DNA of 64,000 nucleotides from Arctopsyche grandis. Its lineage: Eukaryota; Arthropoda; Insecta; Trichoptera; Hydropsychidae. The stretch lies in the NCBI RefSeq assembly GCF_051622035.1, contig NC_135367.1, forward strand, positions 25,860,001 through 25,924,000. The letters run 5' to 3'. The notes beneath the pieces are model-generated. The model had not been told where the DNA came from. It ran no database searches and saw only the letters and a list, made by a program, of their open reading frames with translations. Shown here piece by piece: positions 62,848-64,000 of this stretch; position 1 is the stretch's first letter, and each line of letters begins with the position of its first letter. The position numbers and the translations under genes are program-made.

Positions 62848-63893
62848 ATGACAGTTAAGTCTCATAGTGACGCAGCCCTTCTCCAATTGGACTTAGATGC
62901 GCTGTCAAGTTGGTCTGTCGATAATAAATTATTTTTTAGCATTCAAAAATGCTGTGTTCTCAATGTGACAAGATCTTCAAATCGCTTGATTTATCCATAT
63001 CGCCTAAGTGGTGTTGAATTAAAGTTTGTAGATGAATATTGTGATTTGGGGGTCTTGTTCTCGAATAATTTTCAATTTAAACGACACATAGACAATATTT
63101 GTTTGCGTGCAACAAAAATGCTGGGATTCTTACTAAGAGTTAGCAAACCTTTCCAGAGTACGTTGGTGCTTAAAATTCTTTATGAATCTTTAGTGCGTAG
63201 TATTCTAGAATTTTCTTCTATTATATGGAATCCTACCCATATAACTCATTCATTGAAGATTGAGATAATCCAAAAACGGTTTCTCAGATATCTTTATTTG
63301 AAACAGTATGGTTATTATCCTTGGCTATATCCTAGTGCATTCCTATTAGGGGCGTTAGGTTTCAACTCATTGGAGTCTCGTCGGAATATGTTACTGGGAA
63401 GACACTTTTTTAAGCTGTTGAATGGGATAATACACAATCCTCAGGTTCTAAAGGAATTTAGGTTTAATGGACCTTGTAAATTCAGGGACTTGAGAAATCG
63501 TGATTTGTTTGTTCCTCCTGTGGCTCGCACAAATATGTTGTCAACGGCTCCTATATCTAGAGCGATATATCTGCTTAACAGGATTTCTGGTGAAATTGAC
63601 CTCTTCAATATAAAATATACTAATCTGGTTGAGTGGTTGTTGAGGAATGCCAGTGGTTGATGTTGCCTATTATAAATATGAATGATGGTTATTACTTTAT
63701 CTATGTTTTTTCTTTTTTTTTATGATTTTATGATTTTAATGATGTTGTGTTAATATTGTTATTATTATAAGTTATTATTACTGTTATCATGTTATTATTA
63801 CTGAATGACCGGCCACAGCGACGCGTTGGAGATCTCTGTAATGTCACTGTGGCTAATATGTTAAATAAATAAATAAATAAATAAACACTTGCT
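62848..63893 (+). mobile_element. LINE family A, 3' third with open frame
   Basis: An open frame of 270 codons covers the part after the RT catalytic box: HSDAALLQLDLDALSSW, KFVDEYCDLGVLFSNNFQFK, ILEFSSIIWNPTHITHSLK, to WLLRNASG (stop 63658-63660). The 3' UTR ends with a hairpin (GGCCACAGCGACG...CACTGTGGC) and (TAAA)5-6. It is 5'-truncated. The clade is jockey- or L2/Daphne-like; I cannot decide which. Confidence 0.75.
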
Positions 63894-64000
63894 TTCCTTT
63901 GTGCTAGCCACTGTGCTGGACGCCAAGCGTCAAGTTAAAAAGTCGTGTTTTAAGTCAAAATAATGCAAAATCTGCGAGATTAATTTATTGTAATTAAATA

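Overview
This is a stretch of an insect nuclear genome. The genes are split by many introns, the non-coding DNA is AT-rich, and transposable elements of nearly every class are present. A ZAD-type zinc-finger gene pair, an abundance that is an arthropod hallmark, supports an insect. RTE, jockey and Tc1 elements, Helitrons and tRNA-derived SINEs would suit a holometabolous insect of the moth/caddisfly kind, but the order is only a guess. No bacterial features or CRISPR arrays were seen.

Layout. (1) 1-6418, + strand: dihydrolipoamide dehydrogenase (DLD), lacking only its first exon(s). (2) 8389-18023, - strand, tail-to-tail with DLD: an 18-exon gene of about 1468 aa with an N-terminal beta-propeller-like part and a C-terminal RCC1 repeat region, probably a claret/GLO-4-type Rab GEF. 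(3) 18300-22600: nested DNA transposon debris (Tc1, hAT). (4) 22687-35444, + strand: a ten-exon DCAF15 orthologue of 813 aa, a CUL4-DDB1 ubiquitin ligase receptor, with introns full of LINEs, SINEs, Helitrons and foldback elements. (5) 38270-41680 and 47390-50070, - strand: two copies of a ZAD C2H2 zinc-finger gene with nearly identical 5' halves and different finger arrays. Each array is cut by an in-frame TAG, and the first is also interrupted by an LTR. (6) 54143-55039, + strand: holocytochrome c synthase (HCCS), complete in three exons. (7) 55.1-64 kb: repeat-dominated, with a 5'-truncated RTE that keeps an open RT frame, a Harbinger-like element, short solo LTRs, a CpG-rich island that looks like a promoter, and a LINE 3' end.

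DLD (E3 subunit) and HCCS are mitochondrial housekeeping genes. DCAF15 and the RCC1 gene act in ubiquitination and, probably, in lysosome-related organelle traffic. Nothing suggests that the genes form one pathway; they are ordinary neighbours.

The best leads are the duplicated ZAD-ZNF locus (matching TAG codons, an altered linker, a fused third tail, bracketing repeats), a Helitron family with a 215-bp higher-order minisatellite inside one copy, SINEs and LINEs that share a 3' hairpin layout, and a short LTR family whose empty target sites can be read within this window.
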